Source: Candidatus Omnitrophota bacterium
GTDB lineage: Bacteria > Omnitrophota > Gorgyraeia > Zapsychrales > JANLHA01
Length of the DNA: 41,010 bases
Assembly (NCBI GenBank): GCA_020849375.1
Contig: JADLGJ010000050.1
Location: forward strand, 1 to 41,010
Reading direction: 5' to 3'
Shown here: positions 16,369-24,435 of the stretch, in pieces
How the letters are laid out: every line of letters starts with the position of its first letter
How positions within the stretch are numbered: the first letter of the stretch is position 1
Position numbers and translations under genes: made by a program
The notes under the pieces: generated by a model
What the model saw: only the letters and a program-made list of their open reading frames with translations
What the model was told of the DNA's origin: nothing
Databases searched by the model: none

Positions 16369-17309
16369 TTGCCTTCCAAACGGCTTAAAGCTTTGATCGC
16401 TTTACGGGCCCAAACGGTTTCAGAATATTTCTCAACAATAGCTGTGTAATAAACTTTAGCGGGGGCATATTGCTTCTGTTTTTCATAAAACTGGGCGATG
16501 AGAAATTGGTTTTCCGCCTCTTTTTCACGCAAATCATTGATCTTCTCTTTTGCTTCTACGGAAAGATCCGCATCCGGGAATTTTTTCACAAAATCTTGAA
16601 ATTCTTTTAATGCGGTCGCGGTCACTTTTTGATTATATTGCGCGGCAGAAGACCGTTTGGCGTCGGATAAAGCGATCTGGAATTTTGCGGCCTTGGCCCA
16701 TTCGCTGTCCGGGTAATCATTACGGGTCTTTTCGAACTCATCGCGCGCTTCCTGATAAAGCTCCTTTTGCAAAAGATAAAGCCCGATCTTGTATTGCGAC
16801 GGAGCCGCGTATTCCCCGTATGGAGCGTTCTTGATGACAGCGCGGAAAACATCCACCACATCATAATCGCCGCCGACCATGGCATTAACGATCTTATTAC
16901 GCTTGCCCTTGCCTTCCAAAAGCATATTCCCAATATCATACTGGCGCTTGACGACTTCCGCGGTACGTTCGCTGAACGGATATTTATCAATGACAACCTG
17001 ATAGCTTTTAAAAGCGGGATTCAGCTGGCCCTGGTCTTCCAGGATCAAAGCCAGGTAAAATTGCGCATCCGCGGCTTCACGGGCGCGGGGATAGGTTTTC
17101 AGGAGTTTTTGGAACTCGTCGGTAGCTTTTTTATAATCTTTGGCAGTATAAAGATCAACGGCAAAAGCGAGTTGATCTTTCGGGGTCTCTTTAACGGCGT
17201 TCTTGGGATTAATGAACTTCCCGGACTCGGGAGTCCACACCCAAGCCGCATGACTGGGGGCAATGAGACTGAGGCAAAAGACAAGAATAAGGAAGATTTG
17301 ACGTATCAT
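16365..17309 (-). CDS. bamD: BamD-like TPR outer-membrane assembly protein without lipobox
   Basis: From ATG 17309 the product is 314 residues: a signal peptide (MIRQIFLILVFCLSLIAPSHA, cleaved before AW), then six or so TPR-like helix pairs (AFAVDLYTAKDYKKATDEFQ, AQFYLALILEDQGQLNPAFK, YKIGLYLLQKELYQEARDEF, FLIAQFYEKQKQYAPAKVYY). This is the BamD/YfiO arrangement; BamD supports BamA in inserting outer-membrane barrels. Unlike E. coli BamD there is no cysteine after the signal peptide, so the protein would be periplasmic and held by partners. A frame starting at TTG 17363 is possible but would put 18 residues before the signal peptide. It lies between comEC and lptE. CpoB-like proteins share the fold, so the symbol is likely, not certain. 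Confidence 0.75.
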   Translation of the reverse strand: MIRQIFLILVFCLSLIAPSHAAWVWTPESGKFINPKNAVKETPKDQLAFAVDLYTAKDYKKATDEFQKLLKTYPRAREAADAQFYLALILEDQGQLNPAFKSYQVVIDKYPFSERTAEVVKRQYDIGNMLLEGKGKRNKIVNAMVGGDYDVVDVFRAVIKNAPYGEYAAPSQYKIGLYLLQKELYQEARDEFEKTRNDYPDSEWAKAAKFQIALSDAKRSSAAQYNQKVTATALKEFQDFVKKFPDADLSVEAKEKINDLREKEAENQFLIAQFYEKQKQYAPAKVYYTAIVEKYSETVWARKAIKALSRLEGK

Positions 17310-17334
17310 AAAAGTCTTATTTAATTGACGTGCC

Positions 17335-17363
17335 AATTTATCATAGTTACCCCCCTTTGTCAA
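17335..17363 (-). promoter_or_regulatory. Possible internal promoter before bamD
   Basis: On the minus strand TTGACA (17363-17358), 17 nt, TAAATT (17340-17335), across the comEC stop. The spacer holds AAAGGGGGG followed by an ATG at 17344 opening a 7-codon leader frame (MINWHVN) that ends 11 nt before the bamD ATG; either a promoter or a coupling leader would explain it. Confidence 0.4.
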
Positions 17364-18874
17364 TCAGCGGCGGGAGAATCCGCATCATCCAAAAATAAAT
17401 ACAACACAATGACAAAACAATAATAACTTATGACACCCCAGGCGTTTACATCTTTAAGGTTATAGTATGCGAAAGGAAATTGTTGGCAAAGTGCCATGAT
17501 CCAAACCATCAGATTAAGGACGAATTGGATACAGATCGCGAACAACGGTGAAATGAAGCCGCAAGCCAACAGTCCAATTCCCAATATCAGAGCCAACGTG
17601 CTCAGCGGCACAACAAAAATATTGGCCACAAGTGAAACCGGGGTCACGATCTGAAAATAATAGGCGATCAGGCCCGCCACCCCCAAAGTCGCAGCCAAAG
17701 ACACCGCAAAAGACTCGCAGATAAATTTTAAGACCGGATTCGGGTATTTATTGAGAAAAGGTTTTACCAAGTTCATGGATTGCGGGTAAAACAGCATGAT
17801 CGTCAAAACGCTTAAAAAAGAAAGCTGAAAACCGATATCATAAATATTTTGCGGGTCAATGACCAGAAGCAGCAGCGCCGCGAACGACAAAGAATTGATG
17901 CTGTCAGTTTCCCGTTCGATCACAAAACTGGTTAAAAAAACGACCGACATGATGCCCGCACGTACCACCGACGGGCTGGCGCCAGTTAGAACCACGTACA
18001 GCGTGATAAATATCATCGTCAAAAGATAGGTGACGATCACCGGCCCCGGCAACATGCGCAGGACCAAGAACAAAACAGCGACAACAATTCCGACATTCAG
18101 CCCGCTGATCGCTAAAATATGTGCCGTGCCCGTTTGGGCAAAGATATCTTTCAAGAATTTCGGAATATTCAGGCGTTCCCCTAAGACCATGGCCTGCATC
18201 AAGGCGGCTTCATAAGGTTGCAAATAACGAGAAAAGACGGAACTCGCAGAATGGCGCCAGCGCGAAAGCTGCGTTAACAACGGATTTCCCTGCCGGTGCT
18301 GAAAAATCTCGACATGAGCGGTTTTTTTAACGCTCAAAATAAAATAAATCCCCTGCCGTCCAAGATACTTGCGGTAGGAGAATTTCTTACTCTTAGAAAA
18401 CTCGAACGGCGCGTGCAACTTACCGCTCAGAACAACGTCATCACCATATTGAAGCGGTAAATCCTGAAAAAGATTAACGAGAACCTTGCCCGAAACCTTT
18501 TGCCATTGACCGTTGATCTTCGTTTCACGCAAGTTGAGAACAAAACTCAACCGCGACGCCCGAAGGGGGCGCACTTCTCCATCTACAACGCCGCGTACAG
18601 TGATCTGCGAAAGATCGGCTTTGATTTTTTGAAAATAAATATGGTCACTGCCAAAAAGCCAACGGCTATGCGTACATAGCCAGCCGAGCAGAAAGAAAAC
18701 AAGTAAGATCAAAATACCAAAAACGATCTTATGCCGACGAAAAACATACGCTGTTCCGAACAAAAATGAAGCACTTATAGCAAGCACGGGTAATAGATCA
18801 ATTTGACCCGCATGAGCCATAATCCCGCCCATAAATGCGGCGACGATCCACAGAAAAGGCAAATGTCGGGTCAT
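17360..18874 (-). CDS. comEC: ComEC/Rec2 DNA-uptake channel, no beta-lactamase domain
   Basis: ComEC forms the inner-membrane channel for single-stranded DNA in natural transformation. The 504-residue protein has an N-terminal DUF4131 part with an OB-like segment (about 85-185) and then the Competence domain, with the signature AQTGTAHILAISGLNVGIVV and SPSVVRAGIMSVVFLTSFVIERETDSINSLSFAALLLLVIDPQ. The C-terminal metallo-beta-lactamase domain found in many ComEC proteins (total 700-800 residues) is absent; forms without it are known. ATG overlaps the stop of the 47-aa upstream gene (ATGA). Together with the pilT-like gene it hints at transformability, but no other com genes are in view. Confidence 0.9.
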   Translation of the reverse strand: MTRHLPFLWIVAAFMGGIMAHAGQIDLLPVLAISASFLFGTAYVFRRHKIVFGILILLVFFLLGWLCTHSRWLFGSDHIYFQKIKADLSQITVRGVVDGEVRPLRASRLSFVLNLRETKINGQWQKVSGKVLVNLFQDLPLQYGDDVVLSGKLHAPFEFSKSKKFSYRKYLGRQGIYFILSVKKTAHVEIFQHRQGNPLLTQLSRWRHSASSVFSRYLQPYEAALMQAMVLGERLNIPKFLKDIFAQTGTAHILAISGLNVGIVVAVLFLVLRMLPGPVIVTYLLTMIFITLYVVLTGASPSVVRAGIMSVVFLTSFVIERETDSINSLSFAALLLLVIDPQNIYDIGFQLSFLSVLTIMLFYPQSMNLVKPFLNKYPNPVLKFICESFAVSLAATLGVAGLIAYYFQIVTPVSLVANIFVVPLSTLALILGIGLLACGFISPLFAICIQFVLNLMVWIMALCQQFPFAYYNLKDVNAWGVISYYCFVIVLYLFLDDADSPAAD

Positions 18875-19014
18875 GGGTCCATCGTCTCCATCAATTCCAG
18901 AAAATTGCGCACTTCCGGCGATTGCTTACTGACGATTTGCAAAAGACTGCCGACGAGAATGACTCCGGCAATAAAAAGCAAAACGACCCGCTCTTGCTGA
19001 GTAAGATTGAACAT
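18871..19014 (-). CDS. 47-aa membrane peptide coupled to comEC
   Basis: ATG 19014 to TGA 18871 encodes MFNLTQQERVVLLFIAGVIL followed by VGSLLQIVSK and a short acidic tail ending MDP. AGGA lies eight bases before the ATG. The stop overlaps the comEC start as ATGA, so translation is coupled. There is one clear transmembrane helix (residues about 10-27). The opening LTQQERVVLLFL-like pattern resembles the N-terminal anchor of ComEA proteins, which sit next to comEC in many genomes, but no helix-hairpin-helix DNA-binding domain follows. It could be a stripped ComEA or a small protein of its own that tunes ComEC. It is short enough to be missed by standard gene calling. Confidence 0.72.
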   Translation of the reverse strand: MFNLTQQERVVLLFIAGVILVGSLLQIVSKQSPEVRNFLELMETMDP

Positions 19015-19050
19015 ATTAATTTCCTAATGGGGGTAATTCGGGGATGGGGA

Positions 19051-21525
19051 TTAAACGACGATACTGATAAGCTTATTGGGGACGACGATAAACTTCTTGA
19101 TCTCTTTACCTTCCAGATACGCCTTCAACTTCTCGTCTGAATTGACAAGATCACGCAACTTCTGCTCGGCGGCATCCGCTTCAACATCATACTTCGAGCG
19201 GATCTTACCGTTAATCTGCACGACCATTGTAACAGAATCCAATTTCAACGCGGCTTCATTAAAAGCCGGCCAAGAAACTTTTACAACACTCTCCTTGCCG
19301 CCCATCATCTCCCACATCTCTTCACACACATGCGGAGCGAACGGCGCCAACAAAATGACTAACGTCTTTAACGCTTGGTTGAACGTCGCCTGTTGTTCCG
19401 GCGATTTGACGTCGTACTTTTCGATGCGGTTCGTCAAAACCATCAATTGGCTGATCGCGGTATTAAATTTAAATCCTTCGTCGCCGGAAAGATCTTCCGT
19501 GATCTTTTTAATCGCGGAATTACGGTCGCGATCCAATTCTTTATCCTGGCTGGTCGAAGCGCTCGGTTGCGCGTCCACAGGCTTAAATTTCATATCGACT
19601 AAATTCCACACGCGGCCCAAGAACTTCCATGCCCCGTCGATGGCGCTGTCATTCCATTCCAATTGGTCTTCCGGCGGAGCGGCGAATAAAATGAACAAGC
19701 GCAACGTATCCGCGCCGTATTTGCTGATGACCGAATCCGGATCAACAGTATTACCGCGCGATTTGGACATGACTTCACCGTCCTTAAGAACCATGCCTTG
19801 CGTCAAAAGACGATCGAACGGTTCCGAAACATTGACCAAACCTTGGTCATGCAAGAATTTCGTAAAAAACCGCGAATACAAAAGATGGAGAATGGCATGC
19901 TCGATCCCGCCGATGTATTGATCAACCGGCATCCAGTACGCGGCTTCTTTTTGATCAAAGATCTTTTCGCTATTCTTCGGTGAACAGAAACGCAAGAAAT
20001 ACCACGACGAATCGAAGAACGTCGCCATCGTATCCGTTTCCCGACGGGCCGCTTCACCGCACTTCGGGCATTTCACATTCACGAATTCGGCGACTTTCAA
20101 AAGTGGACTGCCGCCTTCGCCGGTAATTTTCACATTTTTAGGAAGCTCGACGGGCAAATCTTTTTCCGGAACCGGAACCGCGCCACACTTCTGGCAATAA
20201 ATGATCGGGATCGGCGTTCCCCAATAACGCTGACGGGAGATCAACCAATCGCGTAAGCGCCAATGGACCGTGATCTTGCCCATGGCCTGCTGTTCCATCC
20301 ACTGTGAGATCTTAGCCTTGGCTTGTTCATTGCCGACGCCGTTAAATTGTTTGGAATTAACCAAGCCGCCTTCACCTTCATACGCGGCTTTCATCTCTTC
20401 CGCTTTAGCGTCGGGATTAGCCGGGTCTTGAATGACAATACGTAAAGGCAATTTGTGTTCTTTGGCAAAGAGAAAATCGCGCTGGTCGTGCGTCGGGACC
20501 GCCATGATCGCGCCGGTACCGTAGCCCATCAAAACGTAATCGCCGATCCAGATCGGGATCTCTTCGCCATTGACAGGATTGATAGCGTATTGACCGGTAA
20601 AAGCTCCATCCTTCTTAACGTCACCGGAAATACGGTCACGCATCGAAATATTCTTAGTTTTTTCGACAAAATCATTTACCGCTTTTTCTGCCGGCGTACC
20701 CTTGACTAATTCGGCAACTAACGGATGCTCCGGAGCCAAGACGACATACGTTGCACCGAAAATAGTATCGGGTCTCGTCGTGAAGACTGGCAACCGGCCA
20801 CCGGTTTTCTTGATCTTGAAATAAATTTCCACCCCAAAACTTTTGCCGATCCAGTTTTCCTGCATCGCGACCACGCGGCTCGGCCAATTCTTTAGCTTAT
20901 TCAAATCTTCCAAAAGCGCATCATTGTAATGCGTGATCTTCAAATACCATTGGTCGAGATCTTTTTGCACCACTTCGGTCTTACAGCGCCAGCACGCACC
21001 ATTGATGACTTCTTCATTGGCTAATGTCGTCTGGCAAGAAGAACACCAGTTGACAGGAGACGCTTTTTTGTAAGCCAATCCCTTTCCCATCATTTTTAAG
21101 AAGATCCATTGGTTCCACTTGTAATAATCGGCGTCGCAGGTGGCCAGCTCGCGGTCCCAGTCATAAGAAAAACCCATCATCTTAAGTTCATCACGCATTT
21201 GCGCGATACAGCGATAGGTCCATTGGCCGGGATCGGTAGAATTCTTAATTGCGGCGTTTTCGGCGGGCTGTCCAAACGCATCGTAACCCATCGGATGAAG
21301 AACATTAAAACCCTGCATCATTTTGAAACGGGCGATCACGTCTGCGATCGTATAATTACGGACATGGCCCATGTGGATCTTTCCCGACGGGTAAGGGAAC
21401 ATTTCAAGGACATAGTACTTCGGCTTGGCCGTATCCATGGAGACTTTGAAAGTTTTCTTCTCGTCCCAGGCCTTACGCCACTTGTCTTCGATGCGCTTAA
21501 TTTCTAATGTGTTATATGATCTCAT
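19051..21525 (-). CDS. leuS: Leucyl-tRNA synthetase
   Basis: A class I synthetase charging tRNA-Leu. 824 residues against 860 in E. coli. The HIGH motif is HMGH (51-54) in PYPSGKIHMGHVRNYTIADV, and the KMSKS loop is VMSKS (585-589). The editing domain CP1 carries TTRPDTIFGATY (249-260) and THDQRDFLF with D347, the residue that limits hydrolysis to mischarged products. Zinc-type cysteine pairs are at C161/C164 with C179/C181? (CWRC) and CQKCG with CPKCG. The start MRSYNTLEIKRIEDKW fits the family. There is no Shine-Dalgarno sequence; instead a terminator-like hairpin ends about 15 nt before the ATG. It heads leuS-peptide-comEC-bamD-lptE-holA; 36 nt separate it from the peptide gene. Confidence 0.97.
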   Translation of the reverse strand: MRSYNTLEIKRIEDKWRKAWDEKKTFKVSMDTAKPKYYVLEMFPYPSGKIHMGHVRNYTIADVIARFKMMQGFNVLHPMGYDAFGQPAENAAIKNSTDPGQWTYRCIAQMRDELKMMGFSYDWDRELATCDADYYKWNQWIFLKMMGKGLAYKKASPVNWCSSCQTTLANEEVINGACWRCKTEVVQKDLDQWYLKITHYNDALLEDLNKLKNWPSRVVAMQENWIGKSFGVEIYFKIKKTGGRLPVFTTRPDTIFGATYVVLAPEHPLVAELVKGTPAEKAVNDFVEKTKNISMRDRISGDVKKDGAFTGQYAINPVNGEEIPIWIGDYVLMGYGTGAIMAVPTHDQRDFLFAKEHKLPLRIVIQDPANPDAKAEEMKAAYEGEGGLVNSKQFNGVGNEQAKAKISQWMEQQAMGKITVHWRLRDWLISRQRYWGTPIPIIYCQKCGAVPVPEKDLPVELPKNVKITGEGGSPLLKVAEFVNVKCPKCGEAARRETDTMATFFDSSWYFLRFCSPKNSEKIFDQKEAAYWMPVDQYIGGIEHAILHLLYSRFFTKFLHDQGLVNVSEPFDRLLTQGMVLKDGEVMSKSRGNTVDPDSVISKYGADTLRLFILFAAPPEDQLEWNDSAIDGAWKFLGRVWNLVDMKFKPVDAQPSASTSQDKELDRDRNSAIKKITEDLSGDEGFKFNTAISQLMVLTNRIEKYDVKSPEQQATFNQALKTLVILLAPFAPHVCEEMWEMMGGKESVVKVSWPAFNEAALKLDSVTMVVQINGKIRSKYDVEADAAEQKLRDLVNSDEKLKAYLEGKEIKKFIVVPNKLISIVV

Positions 21526-21532
21526 GGCTATA

Positions 21533-21570
21533 AATTAAAAGAGGGGATTACGTGAACCGCAATCCCCTCT
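21533..21570 (-). terminator. Hairpin between speD-like gene and leuS
   Basis: On the minus strand stem AGAGGGGATT / AATCCCCTCT (10 bp, 11-nt loop) followed by TTTAATTT. It ends the SAM decarboxylase transcript, and because it stands directly before the leuS ATG it might also act as an attenuator or start-site structure for leuS. Confidence 0.75.
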
Positions 21571-21591
21571 CTCATTTCTTAAAGAATGATC

Positions 21592-22086
21592 TTACTTCGC
21601 TGCCAGTTGTGGTTCTTTTTTGTGAATTTCGATCTGCGGATGTTTACCCGAGGTCTTTTTCACGCTGACAGAAGCGTAATTGGAATCGCTTTTAAAATAA
21701 TCCATCCCGCGTTCCATATACTGGGCGTCGGTCTTTTTCGGAGCAAAGAACTTGGCACAGAACTGCTTGGCCGCGTCGACATCAAAGCTCTTACAGCAAT
21801 AAATGTCGATCGAGATGAAGTTCTTGACAGTCAGCGTATGGATAACGATCGAGCTTTCGATCAACGGAACCCATCCGGAAAGGCCTGCTTTTTCAGGGAA
21901 TAACCGTTCGTCACTGCGAAAAATACTGGGCGGAGATTGTTTTTCCATTCCCAAGTATCCAACGATCTCATCTAAGAATTTGTAACAGAGCGCTAAGTCA
22001 TCGCAAGCGCCTTCTTTGCAATTATACAAATCCAAAAGCAACTGATAACCAAAAGCCGGGCTTTTAGCATCTTTCACTTTATTCAT
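21592..22086 (-). CDS. speD: S-adenosylmethionine decarboxylase family proenzyme
   Basis: SAM decarboxylase supplies the aminopropyl group for spermidine. The 164-residue protein aligns with the short bacterial class in its catalytic part: LIESSIVIHTLT, with E77-S78 as the self-cleavage site where S78 would become the pyruvoyl group, H83, and IDIYCCKS with C98. The spacing of S, H and C (+5, +20) equals that in the Thermotoga enzyme. The usual HTWPE is HTLTV here and an N-terminal section (about 25-70) is longer, so it is a divergent member. No spermidine synthase gene is beside it. A single gene with a terminator behind it and about 115 bp of AT-rich leader in front; the ribosome binding site AAGGA is about 11 nt from the ATG. 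Confidence 0.75.
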   Translation of the reverse strand: MNKVKDAKSPAFGYQLLLDLYNCKEGACDDLALCYKFLDEIVGYLGMEKQSPPSIFRSDERLFPEKAGLSGWVPLIESSIVIHTLTVKNFISIDIYCCKSFDVDAAKQFCAKFFAPKKTDAQYMERGMDYFKSDSNYASVSVKKTSGKHPQIEIHKKEPQLAAK

Positions 22087-22203
22087 CCGTACATGTGTCC
22101 TTTTTAGGATTGTTATCAGCCAAGGAGCAGAGTGGCCCCGTCCACTTGTAAATTAAGTCATTTTATACATTAAATAAATAAAAAAATCTAGTATTTTTTA
22201 CGA

Positions 22204-22263
22204 GCGCCCAACGGGCGCGAAGTCCCCCGCGCATAGATTTAACCGCAGGTTAAATCTGCGGGG
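22204..22263 (+). repeat. Tandem hairpins upstream of thiS
   Basis: Two perfect stems: GCGCCC-AAC-GGGCGC (22204-22218), and a composite stem with outer CCCCGC / GCGGGG (22225-22230, 22258-22263) and inner AGATTTAACC / GGTTAAATCT (22235-22244, 22248-22257) with a 4-nt bulge on one side only. No T-run follows directly. It lies in the 244-bp gap between the divergent speD and thiS genes. It could be a small repeat element or an RNA leader; it does not match the TPP riboswitch consensus. Confidence 0.6.
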
Positions 22264-22278
22264 TGTTATGTACATTAT

Positions 22279-22307
22279 TTGCATTTTTTACCTAATTACT
22301 CTAAAAT
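22279..22307 (+). promoter_or_regulatory. Candidate promoter of the thi operon
   Basis: TTGCAT at 22279-22284, 17 nt, TAAAAT at 22302-22307. It lies downstream of the tandem hairpins; transcripts would start near 22314, leaving a leader under 20 nt with GGAGG before the thiS ATG and no room for a riboswitch. Confidence 0.5.
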
Positions 22308-22330
22308 AACCACATTCTTGTGGAGGAATT

Positions 22331-22534
22331 ATGGCCAATATTATCTTAAACGGTAAACACCTGGACCTGCAAAATTCGACGACATTACATCAAGTGGTCG
22401 ACCAATTTTGTAAAGGCAATAAGCATGTTATCGCGGAATTGAACGGCACGATCATTAAAGCCGATCAGTGGCGAACTCTAGCCGTTAAAGAAGGCGATCA
22501 ACTGGAATTGATCAGCATTGTGGGCGGGGGCTAA
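22331..22534 (+). CDS. thiS: Sulfur carrier protein ThiS
   Basis: A 67-residue ubiquitin-like protein ending in the required GlyGly (ISIVGGG). ThiF adenylates this C-terminus, it is converted to a thiocarboxylate, and ThiG uses the sulfur for the thiazole ring of thiamine. The segment IAELNGTIIKADQW matches the typical AVNGEIVPRSQW strand and turn. GGAGG is five bases before ATG. Its TAA is followed at once by the thiG ATG. Confidence 0.93.
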   Translation: MANIILNGKHLDLQNSTTLHQVVDQFCKGNKHVIAELNGTIIKADQWRTLAVKEGDQLELISIVGGG

Positions 22535-23311
22535 ATGCAAGACGACCCCCTCATTATTGCGGGCAAATCTTTTAACAACCGTTTTCTGCTTGGTACGGGG
22601 AAATTCAAGAATAAAACGGATTTGAAAGATAGCATCGAATCGTCCGAGACTGAAATTGTCACGGTCGCTTTGCGCCGCATTGACCTTGAGCGCCACGAAG
22701 AAAACATTCTGGAATACATCCCTTCTCATATCACGCTGATGACCAATACCTCAGGTGCCCGCACAGCGCAAGAAGCGATCCGCATCGCGCGCATTGCCCG
22801 CGAAGCCGGCCACGGCGACTGGGTCAAGATCGAAGTCATCAATGACAGCAAATATCTTTTACCTGACAATCAAGAAACGATCAAAGCGACCGAAATTTTG
22901 GCCAAGGAGGGGTTTGTGGTCCTCCCCTACGTTTCCCCTGATCTTTATGTCGCGCGTGAGCTTGTTAAAGTCGGCGCTGCCGCTGTTATGCCGCTGGGTT
23001 CGCTCATTGGAAGCAATCAAGGTTTAAAAGCCAAAGAATTCATTAAGATCCTGATCGAAGAAATTGATGTGCCGATTATTGTGGACGCCGGGATCGGCGC
23101 GCCGTCGCATGCCGCAGAAGCCATGGAAATGGGCGCGGACGCGGTTTTAGCCAATACGGCTGTTGCCACCGCCGGGCATCCTGCTATTTTAGCGAAAGCA
23201 TTTAGCCTTGCCGTGCAAGCGGGACGATTAGGATATTTGAGTAAACTTCCGGCGACCAAAACACTTGCCAATGCCTCGTCGCCGCTGACCGGTTTTTTGT
23301 ATAATCCATGA
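22535..23311 (+). CDS. thiG: Thiazole synthase ThiG
   Basis: ThiG condenses deoxyxylulose 5-phosphate, dehydroglycine and ThiS-borne sulfur to the thiazole. The 258-residue TIM-barrel protein has LLGTGKFKN near the N-terminus, the Schiff-base lysine K98 in WVKIEVI, and the phosphate-binding [14 protein letters not shown] near the end. Length matches the family. The GC-rich thiS end (GGGCGGGGGC) may serve as its ribosome binding site, and the last codons overlap the thiH start. Confidence 0.96.
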   Translation: MQDDPLIIAGKSFNNRFLLGTGKFKNKTDLKDSIESSETEIVTVALRRIDLERHEENILEYIPSHITLMTNTSGARTAQEAIRIARIAREAGHGDWVKIEVINDSKYLLPDNQETIKATEILAKEGFVVLPYVSPDLYVARELVKVGAAAVMPLGSLIGSNQGLKAKEFIKILIEEIDVPIIVDAGIGAPSHAAEAMEMGADAVLANTAVATAGHPAILAKAFSLAVQAGRLGYLSKLPATKTLANASSPLTGFLYNP

Positions 23312-24327
23312 TCTCCCTTCCGAAAATAAAGGATATTCTCGGCAACAATGATCCGAAACAGCTCGAGTTGCTAGCTCTCGAATCAGCAAGCCTGACACGG
23401 CAATATTTCGGACGAACGATCTCTCTTTTCGCTCCTCTCTATCTTTCCAATTATTGCTCCAGTCATTGTACCTATTGTGGATTTAACAGCCACAACCGCA
23501 TCGAACGCATCAAATTAAAACCAGAACAAATGCACGCCGAAATGAAACACGTCGCCGACACCGGCATCGAGAATATTTTACTTTTAACCGGTGAATCGTA
23601 CAAAGCCACCCCTGTTCCCTATTTACTCGAGGCCACGAACATCGCCAAACAATATTTCACCGGCATTAGCCTCGAAGTACATCCGATGGAAGCCGCAGAA
23701 TATGCCGAACTTTTTCAGAACGGGGTTGATGGGATCACCGTTTATCAGGAAACCTATGATCGCGAACGCTACAAGGAAGTGCACATCTCTGGCAAAAAGA
23801 GCGATTATGATTTTCGTTACGCGACACCGGAGCGCGCGGCCCAAGGCGGCATTCGCCATCTCTTGATGGGCATTTTACTGGGGCTCAGTGACGTCGCTGA
23901 AGACTTGACGAAACTGTACGAACATTTACGCTATATGGAGAAAAATTACCCCGGAGTGGAATACAGTGTCTCCTTCCCGCGCCTGCGGACGATCAAAGGC
24001 CGCGATTTTGCGCTTTGTAATGTTGATGACAAAATGTTCATTAAGATCGTTTGCTTAACACGCATCCTTTTCCCGCGCGTCGGGATCACCTTGTCGACAC
24101 GCGAAACGGCTGAACTTCGGAACAATGCCTTGGAATTAGGCTTTACCCGTATGTCGGCGGGATCAAATACCTCCGTCGGTGGATACACCATAAAAGAAGA
24201 AGCAGAACAGGACCCGCAATTTGATATTGAAGACACGCGCTCAGTGAGCGAGATCGTTCAACTTTTAAAAAATAAGAACTTCGACCCCGTCTTCACCGAC
24301 TGGCGGCCAATAGGGAACCAAACCTGA
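23308..24327 (+). CDS. thiH: 2-iminoacetate synthase ThiH
   Basis: A radical-SAM enzyme that cleaves tyrosine to dehydroglycine, the oxygen-independent alternative to glycine oxidase ThiO. The 339 residues include the cluster cysteines C50, C54 and C57 in [12 protein letters not shown], then [15 protein letters not shown] and the C-terminal TRSVSEI and DPVFTDWRP. It is about 35 residues shorter than E. coli ThiH, mostly at the N-terminus. ATG overlaps the thiG TGA (ATGA). Using ThiH suits a low-oxygen life style. Confidence 0.95.
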   Translation: MISLPKIKDILGNNDPKQLELLALESASLTRQYFGRTISLFAPLYLSNYCSSHCTYCGFNSHNRIERIKLKPEQMHAEMKHVADTGIENILLLTGESYKATPVPYLLEATNIAKQYFTGISLEVHPMEAAEYAELFQNGVDGITVYQETYDRERYKEVHISGKKSDYDFRYATPERAAQGGIRHLLMGILLGLSDVAEDLTKLYEHLRYMEKNYPGVEYSVSFPRLRTIKGRDFALCNVDDKMFIKIVCLTRILFPRVGITLSTRETAELRNNALELGFTRMSAGSNTSVGGYTIKEEAEQDPQFDIEDTRSVSEIVQLLKNKNFDPVFTDWRPIGNQT

Positions 24328-24330
24328 AAT

Positions 24331-24422
24331 TCGGCGGGTGACGCGGAGGGGAGTCCTCTGCCCGACGAGCCAGACTTTAGCTGGCGAGACGGGTAGAGTC
24401 CCGCAGCGGCAGGACCCGCCGA
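24331..24422. repeat. 92-bp imperfect inverted repeat with four stems, between thiH and thiF
   Basis: Outer stem TCGGCGGGT (24331-24339) with ACCCGCCGA (24414-24422). Central arm CCCG-ACGA-GCCAG-ACTTTAG-CTGGC-GAGA-CGGG (24361-24393). Two side hairpins lie between, GGAGG/CCTCT near 24346-24360 and a GTCC/GGAC stem at about 24398-24415. The two halves resemble each other inverted (TCGGCGGGT, CCCG, GCCAG in both). It is much richer in GC than its surroundings and fills nearly all of the 108-bp gap. Such shapes are typical of miniature mobile repeats, but a structured RNA within the operon transcript is also possible. Confidence 0.7.
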
Positions 24423-24435
24423 GAAGAATTACAAT

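Noticed and set aside
17310-17363. bamD start at TTG 17363
   Set aside because: It would place 18 residues before a clear signal peptide; ATG 17309 is better, although its ribosome binding site is weak.
21526-21600. T-box leader of leuS
   Set aside because: No specifier arm or conserved T-box sequence; only one short hairpin is present.
22264-22330. TPP riboswitch expected before thiS
   Set aside because: No CUGAGA or ACCUGAUCUGG-type core on either strand; the leader after the likely promoter is too short.
24361-24393. Hammerhead ribozyme or tRNA in the thiH-thiF element
   Set aside because: The arm reads CCGACGA...GAGAC, not CUGAUGA...GAAA; the 7-nt loop lacks U33 and no T-loop consensus is present.
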